Origin: a virus
Strand: one strand, 5' to 3'
Length of the DNA stretch: 40,259 nt
Virus record (IMG/VR): IMGVR_UViG_3300044714_000170
Span: 1 to 40,259 of that record
This document shows positions 30,212 through 37,760 of the stretch, in pieces. A program made the position numbers and the translations under genes. Every line of letters begins with the position of its first letter. The first letter of the stretch is position 1. The notes beneath the pieces were generated by a model that searched no databases, was not told the DNA's origin, and saw nothing but the letters and a program-made list of their open reading frames with translations.

Positions 30212-31851
30212 TAGTATACCTCATATGTTGGAGTAGAATTTGCCAGAAGATTTATAGCTTGATAGTTAGAATTCATGATGTAAGAAGTAAGACCATCGAA
30301 TGTCACAGTACCACCAGGAGTAGTTAGGGTGATATTACTAGTGGCTGAACTTCCAGTTCTATCCTTGATAATCCAAGTTCTAAGGGCTGTAGGTGCATTG
30401 GGGAAGTTTAGGGTGACTACACCACCTGAAGCATCTACAGAGATGTATTTATCTGCTGCTAATACCGTATATGGAGACATAGCATGAGTGACATTGGTGT
30501 AGTTCATTGTTGTAGCAATGGCAGTGACAAAACCATTAGCATCTACACTAAAATCTGCCGAATTGAAAGCTGCCAATCCAATTTTAGTTGCATCCGTAGA
30601 AGCTATTGCTTGGCTTATCTGAACATTTGTAGTTAATGTGCTTCCAGATCCAGATGTTGAGACAGGTGTGCTTCCAGCGACTACTGTTCCTCCGAATATG
30701 TTCCAGTTTCCTGCCGTTGGACTGAGTGCACCTCCAGACTGTCCTGTAATTGTTTCTGCAACTGCAGAGCCGTTCAAAGTGACAAATCCATTCGCATCTA
30801 CAGAAAATTGAGAACTACTAAAAGCTGCCACCCCTACATTCGTCGCGTTTGTCGAAGCTATAGCCTGAGCCTTTTGAACTTGCACAGTGAGCGTGCTTCC
30901 CGATCCTGCTGTCTGAACCGGTGTAGTTCCTGCAGCTGTTGATGTACCTAGGATATTCCAATTTCCTGATGTCGGAGACAGGGCGCCTCCAGTATTTCCT
31001 GTAATTGTTTCACCTATTCCTGATCCATTGATCGACACGAAACCATTTGCATCTACAGTAAAGAAGGAACTGTTAAAAGCAGCCAATCCGACGTTAGTGG
31101 CATTCGTAGAGGCTATTGCTTGGGATTTCTGAACCTGTACAGTTAGAGTACTTCCACTACCAGCAGTCTGCACAGGAATTGTCCCGGCTACCGTAGATGT
31201 TCCTAAAATATTCCAATTACCTGCCGTCGGTGATAAGGCTCCTCCTGTGTTTCCTGTAATGGTTTCTCCAATTGCTGACCCATTCAATGAAACAAAACCA
31301 TTTCCATCAACGGTGAAGTACGCAGAATTGAAGTGAGAAACACCGTTATCTCCTACCGTTGAACTTGCAACAGCTTGAGATCTTTGAATCTGAATCGTGT
31401 AGGTATTAGCAGCTAATGAGTTCGTTCTAATGACATTGACAGTAGTTCCTGCAGCAACTTGTCCTCCTGTAACTGTAACAATTCCTGAACCATTGGGCTC
31501 TACAGGATTTGTACCAGGTGCTGTGGATGCATCCACTTCGAAAGCTTCGGCTCCCACGCTTCCTGAAAAGGAAACATATCCATTGGCATCTACTGTAAAA
31601 TCAGCAGAATTAAACGATGCAAAACCGGCATTATTTGCCACGGAAGTAGCGGATGCTGAAGCATACTGAGCCTGTATCGTGACTGTATTTCCAGATCCAA
31701 CTGTTTGAAGAGGTATACTATGGGCTGCGACCGTAGTTCCAAGAATTTCAAGGGTGTTAGCTATCGGAATAGCTGTCCCCATGTTGGTGACAAAGGCTGT
31801 TGGTATTTGAGGATGAGACCCTTCAATGTCAACTATTCCGGCTTGTGACAT
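30211..31851 (-). CDS. Modular repeat tail fibre (546 aa)
   Basis: At least four repeats of about 85 residues are visible. Each starts near FTVDANGFVSINGS and runs through GETITGNTGGALSPT, GNWNILGTS and TLTVQVQKSQAIAST. DNA copies are similar but not identical. The last 90 residues, with a DASGGVVTLNFPNAP block, resemble a C-terminal tip used by many phage fibres. Repeats give fibre length and may change in number by recombination. SD is GAGGTG. Confidence 0.75.
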   Translation of the reverse strand: MSQAGIVDIEGSHPQIPTAFVTNMGTAIPIANTLEILGTTVAAHSIPLQTVGSGNTVTIQAQYASASATSVANNAGFASFNSADFTVDANGYVSFSGSVGAEAFEVDASTAPGTNPVEPNGSGIVTVTGGQVAAGTTVNVIRTNSLAANTYTIQIQRSQAVASSTVGDNGVSHFNSAYFTVDGNGFVSLNGSAIGETITGNTGGALSPTAGNWNILGTSTVAGTIPVQTAGSGSTLTVQVQKSQAIASTNATNVGLAAFNSSFFTVDANGFVSINGSGIGETITGNTGGALSPTSGNWNILGTSTAAGTTPVQTAGSGSTLTVQVQKAQAIASTNATNVGVAAFSSSQFSVDANGFVTLNGSAVAETITGQSGGALSPTAGNWNIFGGTVVAGSTPVSTSGSGSTLTTNVQISQAIASTDATKIGLAAFNSADFSVDANGFVTAIATTMNYTNVTHAMSPYTVLAADKYISVDASGGVVTLNFPNAPTALRTWIIKDRTGSSATSNITLTTPGGTVTFDGLTSYIMNSNYQAINLLANSTPTYEVY

Positions 31852-32525
31852 ATTTCACCTCTTTTATTGATTCTTTCTATTAACGTGTAGATATTTTCAA
31901 TTTTCTTCTCGATAATGAAAATTGTCTTTTCGTAGATGCGAATTTCTTTTAAAACACCTTCTTTATCTAATCGAGAGATGTAAAAATTGCTGTTTACCTT
32001 ATCCGTCAATTGGGATAACTTTATTTCCATTTCGGATCTTAAATCTAGTAGGTCGTCTTTGAGAGATTTGAATAAAAGTTTCAATTCCCCCTGCATATTC
32101 TGAAGAGAATTCAAATGGATATTTGTGGAATCTTTTATTTTGGATTCCAATTCCTTTTTAAATTTCTCAATGTCAACAAGTGTTGAATAGACTGTTTGGA
32201 AAACAAGAATTTGATTATGCAGGTCTTCAATAGTCTTTTTTTGCTCAGCGATAACGGTTTCATTAGTCATGAGTCTTTCTCTCAATATGCCAATGTTGCA
32301 AACCGTGTAAGTCTTGAAATCCTTCAATTCCTTTTCACTAACATCAAACAAAGATTGAAATTTTTCCATGGCAAGACTGAGAGACAATCTCAAATCTTGC
32401 ATCTCTTTTTGATGACAAGAGAGAAGATGCTGGTGCTCGCTCTCTTGCTTTTTAACAAGAGCTTCAAATCTTTTATCAGACCTTAAAGTCTGAATATTAG
32501 GAGGGTTGCGCGTAGACGACTTCAA
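31833..32525 (-). CDS. Long coiled-coil protein in the fibre operon (230 aa)
   Basis: The start is a TTG at 32525 with SD AGGAG nine bases away, within the end of the upstream gene. The whole chain is heptads of Leu, Ile and Glu/Lys with almost no Gly, so a long parallel coiled coil is expected. It overlaps both neighbours. It may be a fibre shaft, a fibre assembly factor or a sheath chaperone. The function is not identified. Confidence 0.6.
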   Translation of the reverse strand: MKSSTRNPPNIQTLRSDKRFEALVKKQESEHQHLLSCHQKEMQDLRLSLSLAMEKFQSLFDVSEKELKDFKTYTVCNIGILRERLMTNETVIAEQKKTIEDLHNQILVFQTVYSTLVDIEKFKKELESKIKDSTNIHLNSLQNMQGELKLLFKSLKDDLLDLRSEMEIKLSQLTDKVNSNFYISRLDKEGVLKEIRIYEKTIFIIEKKIENIYTLIERINKRGEICHKPE

Positions 32526-32838
32526 TGTACACCGCTCCTGATCCTGGAGCCGCCGTGTATCTTACGTACCACTGCGTTCCAATTGCGAAAACGAAATCAT
32601 CCATGTTCACAGGACGGTGGTTCATGGTTATGTCGAACAATTTGAAACTGCCAGCTGGCACAATCAATTGATCGGTAGACCCGTCCATGCTGAAGATCAC
32701 GTCCTCATTGGTCGTGTTGGTAAAGCAAATAATTCTTGCTTGATAGGCGAAAGGAGGTCCAACGGGTTCAAATGTTGCACCAATGCTTCCAAAGGCTAGG
32801 GTTCTTAAAGTATCTACTTTTGCTTGATTCGTAAACAT
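32497..32838 (-). CDS. Small beta-rich virion protein (113 aa)
   Basis: The product (MFTNQAKVDTLRTLAFGSIG) is a compact beta domain with FAIGTQWYVRY and GSGAVYIEVVYAQ, a pattern of short structural proteins near phage tail fibres. SD AGAGG precedes the ATG. Its 3' end overlaps the coiled-coil gene by 29 bases. The exact role is unknown; it might join fibre to tail or decorate the particle. Confidence 0.55.
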   Translation of the reverse strand: MFTNQAKVDTLRTLAFGSIGATFEPVGPPFAYQARIICFTNTTNEDVIFSMDGSTDQLIVPAGSFKLFDITMNHRPVNMDDFVFAIGTQWYVRYTAAPGSGAVYIEVVYAQPS

Positions 32839-32848
32839 CGTTAGCCTC

Positions 32849-33619
32849 TTAGTTGATGATCAACCAGTTAAATGTAGATGTCTCGTTTCCGGTTGACGTC
32901 AATGTGAATCCAGACGTGCTTTGAGCTGTGATAGAGACTTGCCCTGGAGTGCCTCCAGTTGTTGCTCGACTGAACAATATGACGCTAGAAGCTGTACATG
33001 CAGTTGTAGAAACAGTGACTGTACCTGGAGTACCGCTCATTGCTGCAGACACACCACAAGATGCATTTGATCCTGTTGCTATCGAAAGTTTATTGCCTGC
33101 TGTTCCAAGAACTAGGTTTCCATTGGTTGCTGTAATATTGCCTAGAGTTGCTGTTAATGTAGTTCCCGCAGAAACCGATCCTGCCGTTGCAGAAATGTTT
33201 CCTAAAGTCGCTACAATGTTCCCTGCTGAAGCTGTTACACCACCTGTAGTCGCGATCACGCCTGTTCCAGCAGTGACAGTTGTTCCAGCTGCTAGGGTTG
33301 TGGTAGTCGTCAGAGATCCTGGAGCTGTGATCGCAGCAGGTAAAGAAACTGTTGCCACGCCAGATACTGTTGTCACGGTGATCTCGTTAGTGGTTCCATT
33401 AATCGCAACAATGTCCCCTGAATTGCTCGCAAACTGAATCCAATTTCCTGCTCCGCCATACATGTAAAAAGCTGTAGGAGAATTCTGAGGCGTGTAGACA
33501 ACCTGACCAATTTCATAATTGGTTTGATTGCTATTTGGCGCACTCTGAAAACCAATAGGTGGTGGTAGCACAGGAATCAACGCCTGTCCGATACCATAGA
33601 CTTGAAACATTTTAGACAT
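32849..33619 (-). CDS. Tail fibre protein with beta-solenoid repeats (256 aa)
   Basis: The N-terminal 75 residues (with QVVYTPQNSPTAFYMYGGAG) look like a virion-attachment part. A Gly/Thr/Ala series follows, GNI-(V/S/T)-AT and similar, repeating every 10-20 residues and indicating a beta-solenoid shaft. The last 90 residues contain two Cys and end STFNWLIIN, typical of short fibre tips. SD AGGAG precedes the ATG. It is first in the fibre operon. Confidence 0.65.
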   Translation of the reverse strand: MSKMFQVYGIGQALIPVLPPPIGFQSAPNSNQTNYEIGQVVYTPQNSPTAFYMYGGAGNWIQFASNSGDIVAINGTTNEITVTTVSGVATVSLPAAITAPGSLTTTTTLAAGTTVTAGTGVIATTGGVTASAGNIVATLGNISATAGSVSAGTTLTATLGNITATNGNLVLGTAGNKLSIATGSNASCGVSAAMSGTPGTVTVSTTACTASSVILFSRATTGGTPGQVSITAQSTSGFTLTSTGNETSTFNWLIIN

Positions 33620-33770
33620 ACAAATACTCCTGTTAAGGTTTTAAAATTGAAAATTGCTGTATAAAATTCACGCGAGTCAATATATATATTTATTGATAAA
33701 TGCATTGTTGACGTATAATGCTTAATGTGAAACACTATGGTCATATATGTTACGAAAATAGGAGTGACCT

Positions 33771-33965
33771 ATGGACTTGAATTTTTTGACCGTGGAAGAA
33801 TTTGCTAAACGCATAAAGATGCATCCAGGAAGTGTCAGAAGATCGATTAAGCAAGGAAAGATATTTGCTTCTAGACCCAGTATGGGAAGGAGGGGTCCTT
33901 ATAGAATTGCTGAGTCTGAGCTAGAACGACTGCATCTACAGGGCATGTGCGAAAAAAGAAAATAG
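33771..33965 (+). CDS. Excisionase-like helix-turn-helix protein (64 aa)
   Basis: The product opens MDLNFLTVEEFAKRIKMHPG and continues with a recognition helix and a basic wing (RPSMGRRGPYRI), the DNA-binding fold of MerR/excisionase-type proteins. No integrase is present, so excision is unlikely; a regulatory role over the fibre operon or the next genes is more probable. SD AGGAGTG. It diverges from the fibre operon across 151 AT-rich bases, where TATAAT-like boxes occur. Confidence 0.7.
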   Translation: MDLNFLTVEEFAKRIKMHPGSVRRSIKQGKIFASRPSMGRRGPYRIAESELERLHLQGMCEKRK

Positions 33966-33976
33966 GAGATTAAACT

Positions 33977-34303
33977 ATGTTCCATGAAGATTTTAAAGAT
34001 ATCGATGAACTCAAAAGAGAGTATCATCTATCCGATGAAGATTTGCAGGGAGTAGAGATTCTTTATGCTATCTATAGAACGGGATGTTGGGAAGGCCAAT
34101 CGCTTGTCTTGTTTAAAAAAGATGATAGGATTTTTATAGTCCATGCTTCCCATTGCTCTTGCTATGGCCTACAAGGTCAATGGGATCCTATTGAAACAAA
34201 CGAAAAAACTCTAAAAATGGAAATAGAAGCCAAATCTAAATACTTTTACCAAGAATTTGAATCTTTTATTCAATTTTGCAAGGAATATTTTTCATGGAAA
34301 TAA
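33977..34303 (+). CDS. Conserved phage protein with Cys/His motif (108 aa)
   Basis: The product contains GCWEGQSLVLF and HASHCSCYGLQGQWDP, a phrase I recognise from many unrelated phage genomes as a short family of unknown function. SD GGAG precedes the ATG. It overlaps RtcB by 10 bases. Its Cys/His block could bind metal or sense redox state. Confidence 0.7.
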   Translation: MFHEDFKDIDELKREYHLSDEDLQGVEILYAIYRTGCWEGQSLVLFKKDDRIFIVHASHCSCYGLQGQWDPIETNEKTLKMEIEAKSKYFYQEFESFIQFCKEYFSWK

Positions 34304-35478
34304 TTGACGGAATCCCAGTCTGGGGAGATCCACTTCCAGAAGCAGTCCAACAAATGAAGGCGGTAATGAACTATGAAAAAGCACCAGATTATGTTGCCCT
34401 TATGGCCGATCATCACATTGGTTACAGCGTCCCTGTGGGGGGAGTTGTTGCCTATGAAAGAGCTATCAATGTCAATGGCGTTGGGTTTGACATTGCTTGC
34501 GGTAATAAAGCTGTTCTCCTGGATTGCTCTGCTGATAACGTTAAGAATAACATCTATAGAACGATGAATGAAATCCAAAGCAAGATCAGCTTTGGAGTAG
34601 GAAGGAAAAATAATGAAAAAGTGGATCACGTCTTGTTCGATAACCCTGTGTGGACAGAACTTGAAATTCTCCGAAATCTTAAAGATAAAGCAGTTTATCA
34701 ACTGGGAACAGTCGGATCAGGTAATCACTACGTGGATATCTTTACGGATGAGCTTAACCGCATTTGGATTGGCGTTCATTTTGGGAGCCGCGGTCTGGGA
34801 CATAGTATTGCGACTCATTTCATAAAACAAGCAGGAGGAAAAGATGGAATCCACGCACAACCGGTCATTCTTGATGAAAATTCAGACCTCGGAACCCAAT
34901 ATATTAAATGCATGGAACTTGCTGGTCAGTATGCTTACGCTGGCAGAGATTGGGTTTGTGAGCGAGTGGCCACTATTCTTAGAGGGAACATCCTGGAATC
35001 AATTCACAATCACCATAACTTTGCATGGAAAGAACGACATTTTGGTAAAGATCTGTGGGTGGTTAGAAAAGGGGCGACTCCCGCTTTCCCTGGCCAGAAA
35101 GGTTTTGTTGGGGGCTCTATGGGAGACATTTCCGTCATACTTGAAGGAATCGAATCTCCTGTTGCGACACAGGCTCTTAATTCGACAATCCATGGAGCAG
35201 GCCGTCTCCTCGGAAGAACTCAAGCCAAAGGAAAAACCTGTCGAAAAACAGGAAAAAAACTCACCGAAGGACTCATCAAAAAAGAAGAACATGATGCATG
35301 GATGTGCGCCGCAAATGTCGAAGTACGTGGAGGCGATTTGGACGAATCACCCTACGCCTACAAGCGTATACGAAATATTCTCAAAGCCCATGAATCAACA
35401 ATAAAAATTTTACACACTCTGACTCCCATTGGGGTTTGCATGGCTGACGATAGAACTTTTGATCCTTATAAGGATTAA
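34294..35478 (+). CDS. rtcB: RtcB-family RNA ligase
   Basis: RtcB joins RNA ends with a 2',3'-cyclic phosphate or 3'-phosphate to a 5'-OH, using GTP and manganese. Key motifs are present: ADHH (38-41), GVGFDIACG (62-70) with the metal Cys69, GSGNHYVD (141-148), VHFGSRGLGH (161-170) and the nucleotidyl-acceptor block HGAGR at 300-304. The start at 34294 has SD AAGGA. At 394 residues it is close to the normal size and looks active. Phage RtcB can repair tRNAs cut by host defence ribonucleases. No archease partner lies alongside. Confidence 0.93.
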   Translation: MEIIDGIPVWGDPLPEAVQQMKAVMNYEKAPDYVALMADHHIGYSVPVGGVVAYERAINVNGVGFDIACGNKAVLLDCSADNVKNNIYRTMNEIQSKISFGVGRKNNEKVDHVLFDNPVWTELEILRNLKDKAVYQLGTVGSGNHYVDIFTDELNRIWIGVHFGSRGLGHSIATHFIKQAGGKDGIHAQPVILDENSDLGTQYIKCMELAGQYAYAGRDWVCERVATILRGNILESIHNHHNFAWKERHFGKDLWVVRKGATPAFPGQKGFVGGSMGDISVILEGIESPVATQALNSTIHGAGRLLGRTQAKGKTCRKTGKKLTEGLIKKEEHDAWMCAANVEVRGGDLDESPYAYKRIRNILKAHESTIKILHTLTPIGVCMADDRTFDPYKD

Positions 35479-35488
35479 ATTCGACATA

Positions 35489-35662
35489 ATGAATATTATC
35501 AGACCAATGACACGAAAGAAAAAAAGAATACTACTACAAGTTCTGGGGTATACATTATGCGTCATATCCTGTCTAATTTTAGGAGGGAAAATATATATAG
35601 GATTAGTATTGGCCATGATCGCATGGAATCTTTTGGATTGGAGTCGAGAATTAAAGGAATGA
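35489..35662 (+). CDS. Small membrane protein (57 aa)
   Basis: The start at 35489 is chosen because an earlier frame would overlap rtcB by 50 bases; the SD is not clear. The product has a basic patch (RKKKR) and two hydrophobic helices (VLGYTLCVISCLILGG and IYIGLVLAMIAWNLL). It could be a holin-like or regulatory membrane protein. It follows rtcB in the same direction. Confidence 0.5.
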   Translation: MNIIRPMTRKKKRILLQVLGYTLCVISCLILGGKIYIGLVLAMIAWNLLDWSRELKE

Positions 35663-35693
35663 ATGCTTAATGGGTTTAAAATGAATAGAGTTA

Positions 35694-35798
35694 TGGGCGA
35701 TATGTTAATGGGTATTAGCACCACACTTAATTGCTGGCCGGGATAAAGGGCTATAAATATTCGTGTCCTCCCTTGGGAGTTCAAGTCTTCATCGCCCA
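35694..35798 (+). tRNA. Degenerate tRNA-Leu(UAA)-like element
   Basis: An 8-bp acceptor stem is perfect: TGGGCGAT pairs with ATCGCCCA. A D-arm (GTTA, loop ATGGGTAT, TAGC) and a T-arm with the conserved GTTCAAGTC loop are visible. The anticodon loop reads CTTAATT (anticodon TAA). However, two of five anticodon stem pairs do not form, the T-stem has 4 bp, and the variable arm is unusually long (about 37 bases). It is therefore a relic, a divergent tRNA or a tRNA-like structure. Six T residues follow. Confidence 0.35.
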
Positions 35799-35826
35799 TT
35801 TTTTAAAATCAGACGTAGAGGATAAC

Positions 35827-36033
35827 ATGAATGAATGGGTTAGTGTTGACGATGAACTTCCACCGGAAGATGGATTATATAGAATAACTAACGATCCTTT
35901 AAGTGACATTGGAGGAATAGCCTCATATGATGGGTATGGATTTGAGGTAGATGGAATTTATAGAAAACCTCAGTTTTGGCAAAAATATGAATTTATAAAA
36001 AAGAAGTATGCAAATGAATTATCCAATAATTGA
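35827..36033 (+). CDS. Small DUF551-like protein (68 aa)
   Basis: The ATG at 35827 has a strong SD (AGAGGAT); the longer frame would run back through the tRNA-like element. The product opens MNEWVSVDDELPPEDGLYRI, the pattern of a common phage family of unknown function, and ends with a Lys-rich helix. It overlaps the next gene by 20 bases. Confidence 0.65.
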   Translation: MNEWVSVDDELPPEDGLYRITNDPLSDIGGIASYDGYGFEVDGIYRKPQFWQKYEFIKKKYANELSNN

Positions 36034-36271
36034 AAATACTCCTACTCTTTCCAAATATGGATATGCAGTTTATATTTATGATCCCCAAGACGGAGGAGAT
36101 CCAATATTTAAGATAGCAAGAAACTGTCCAGGAAGTATTGTGACTTTCGAAAAAGAAGAAATTCAAAGATTTTTTCCAACAGCAGGAGTTTGCGAAAATA
36201 TTTTGGGTAAAATCATAAAAAAGCGAAAGAAAATTCTAAATATTAATAGAAATAAAAAATCAGACGTATGA
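36014..36271 (+). CDS. Hypothetical protein (85 aa)
   Basis: I prefer the ATG at 36014, which has GAAG 7 bases upstream, over one two codons earlier. The product is alpha-beta in its first half (YAVYIYDPQDGGDPIFKI) with a very Lys/Asn-rich end. It is coupled to the next gene by an ATGA overlap. No family is recognised. Confidence 0.55.
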   Translation: MNYPIIENTPTLSKYGYAVYIYDPQDGGDPIFKIARNCPGSIVTFEKEEIQRFFPTAGVCENILGKIIKKRKKILNINRNKKSDV

Positions 36272-36456
36272 CTAGACTTTTTGATACTCAATGTCCTTCA
36301 TGCAAAAAATGGTGGATGAGCGATTTAAAGGGATCTTCCTGTTATGAAAGACATTTTTGTCCTTCATGTAGAGATATGACCAACCACCTTCTTATATATT
36401 TAGATCTTCGTTTGAAGATAGATCAGCATAACAATCAGCAGTCTTATTCTGAGTAG
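36268..36456 (+). CDS. Small zinc-ribbon protein (62 aa)
   Basis: Two CPSC motifs (residues 9-12 and 31-34) flank a Trp/Lys-rich segment, which would form one zinc ribbon. The C-terminus is a short amphipathic helix. Coupled by ATGA to the upstream gene. The role is unknown, but it is one of several zinc-type mini-proteins in the genome. Confidence 0.6.
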   Translation: MTRLFDTQCPSCKKWWMSDLKGSSCYERHFCPSCRDMTNHLLIYLDLRLKIDQHNNQQSYSE

Positions 36457-36462
36457 TAAAAA

Positions 36463-36576
36463 ATGATTATTTTATCGATTATCTTTGTAGTCATCTGCGT
36501 ATCATCTGTGATAGCAATCATATGTGCAGAAAATTCAAGGAGGAAGGGAAATAAAAAAAATTATGACTATTTCTAA
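36463..36576 (+). CDS. 37-residue membrane peptide
   Basis: One helix (MIILSIIFVVICVSSVIAII) is followed by a basic tail (SRRKGNKKNYDYF). The ATG lies seven bases after the upstream stop and has no clear SD, so re-initiation is likely. It overlaps the convergent ejection-protein gene by four bases. Holin-like size and plan, but unproven. Confidence 0.45.
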   Translation: MIILSIIFVVICVSSVIAIICAENSRRKGNKKNYDYF

Positions 36577-37757
36577 TCAACAAATTCCCATTGATCCTTA
36601 CTTTCATCTTCAATTAGTTTTTTATCCAATTGATCCATAATTTTTGCAAAGTCCTTGGAATCTTCTGCTGTCGCTCTTCCTATAGCAGAAATATAAAGCC
36701 TTCGGATTTCGGGAGATTCCCAAGCCTTATATATCATTCGTGGAACTTGACCTATAGTATTTTCAGCAAACAACAATCCTGCTCTTGACCAAGGAGAATG
36801 AGGAAAATTTTGTTTAATCCATGTATTAACACCATTAGCCCGAGCTAATGTACCGTAAATTTCATCTCCTGCTCTCAGATATCTTAAGTATTCAGGATTA
36901 GAAGCTCCATATTCATCGATAGCATCATTTAAAGATCTAGTCACTCGTCTAGCTTGATTCCTAACTGTCCTACTTCCCTCTTGGCCAAATTGAGGAAATA
37001 AATTTCCTAAGTCTTCATTAAGACTTCTCTTTTGAGCAACGCCCTGCCTTATATCAAAACGACCATTTTGATCTAAACTTCGTACTCTATCAATTCTATC
37101 TATGACAAAATTTTCTGCATTGGAAAGGGAATTTCTAGGTCTTCCTTGAGTAATTCCATTCTCTATAGCGTTTAATTGCCTGTTCAAATTTGTAGTAGAT
37201 CCACTTGCTCCCTGTGGAAGGAGTCTTTCTGCTTCTTGATAATTCCTTGCAGCTGCATTTCTGGCAAGTCTTGGATTAATCAATGAACCTAAAAAAAGAA
37301 GACCAGCTTTCGTATATTGTCCCCACTTAGATCCCTCTTCAGAAGCAACCTGATCGACAACTTCCTTTCCTAAATTCGCTCCAATAGATAGGCCAAATTT
37401 TCTAAGTAATCTAGTTCCTAACGTTCTTCCTGGGCCTCCCGTTCCTAGACCTCCTAGTGTTTCAAAAACATCATCCGTGAACTTTTCCACCTTGTTTTGA
37501 GGTTTCAAAGAGGGAAATTGTTCTTCAAATCCTTGTTTAAGCTTTTCACTGGTAAGAGTTTTTTCTCTAAATTCTTGCGCTCCCTCTGGAGATGCAACAC
37601 CAATTTTCTCCAATCCTCTAGAAGCTAAATTAGCTAAATCACCTACCCCTCCAACCACACCAGTAATTCCCGATGCTAAAGCACGTCCACCTTGTCGTGC
37701 AGCCTTTTCAAATGCATTTCTTTTAGGTTCTTCTTCTTCTAATAGTTCGTAAGCCAT
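36573..37757 (-). CDS. Putative internal virion (ejection) protein, 394 aa
   Basis: The product has an acidic-basic N-terminus, then a Gly/Ala/Val-rich segment (GGRALASGITGVVGGVGDLA, residues 23-42) like the membrane-active parts of ejection proteins. A long helical, Arg/Asn-rich body follows. It is last of three genes of this style, downstream of the short tail components. In related podoviruses such proteins leave the head with the DNA and build a channel. The sequence class is inferred from style and order. Confidence 0.55.
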   Translation of the reverse strand: MAYELLEEEEPKRNAFEKAARQGGRALASGITGVVGGVGDLANLASRGLEKIGVASPEGAQEFREKTLTSEKLKQGFEEQFPSLKPQNKVEKFTDDVFETLGGLGTGGPGRTLGTRLLRKFGLSIGANLGKEVVDQVASEEGSKWGQYTKAGLLFLGSLINPRLARNAAARNYQEAERLLPQGASGSTTNLNRQLNAIENGITQGRPRNSLSNAENFVIDRIDRVRSLDQNGRFDIRQGVAQKRSLNEDLGNLFPQFGQEGSRTVRNQARRVTRSLNDAIDEYGASNPEYLRYLRAGDEIYGTLARANGVNTWIKQNFPHSPWSRAGLLFAENTIGQVPRMIYKAWESPEIRRLYISAIGRATAEDSKDFAKIMDQLDKKLIEDESKDQWEFVD

Positions 37758-37760
37758 TAT

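Noticed and set aside
30540-31620. Periodic repeats in the fibre gene considered as DNA repeats with their own role
   Set aside because: They keep reading frame and protein pattern, so they are explained by modular fibre structure.
32928-33437. A 169-codon plus-strand frame opposite the fibre at 32849
   Set aside because: Its Val/Pro/Ala bias is the complement of Thr/Gly/Ala codons. The minus-strand frame has SD, fibre motifs and operon context.
33771-33965. Excisionase-like protein taken as proof of an integrating phage
   Set aside because: No integrase or attachment-site pair is visible. The same fold is common in plain regulators.
35731-35826. N-terminal extension of the DUF551-like gene
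   Set aside because: The ATG at 35827 has AGAGGAT at good distance, while the extension lies in the tRNA-like element and lacks an SD.
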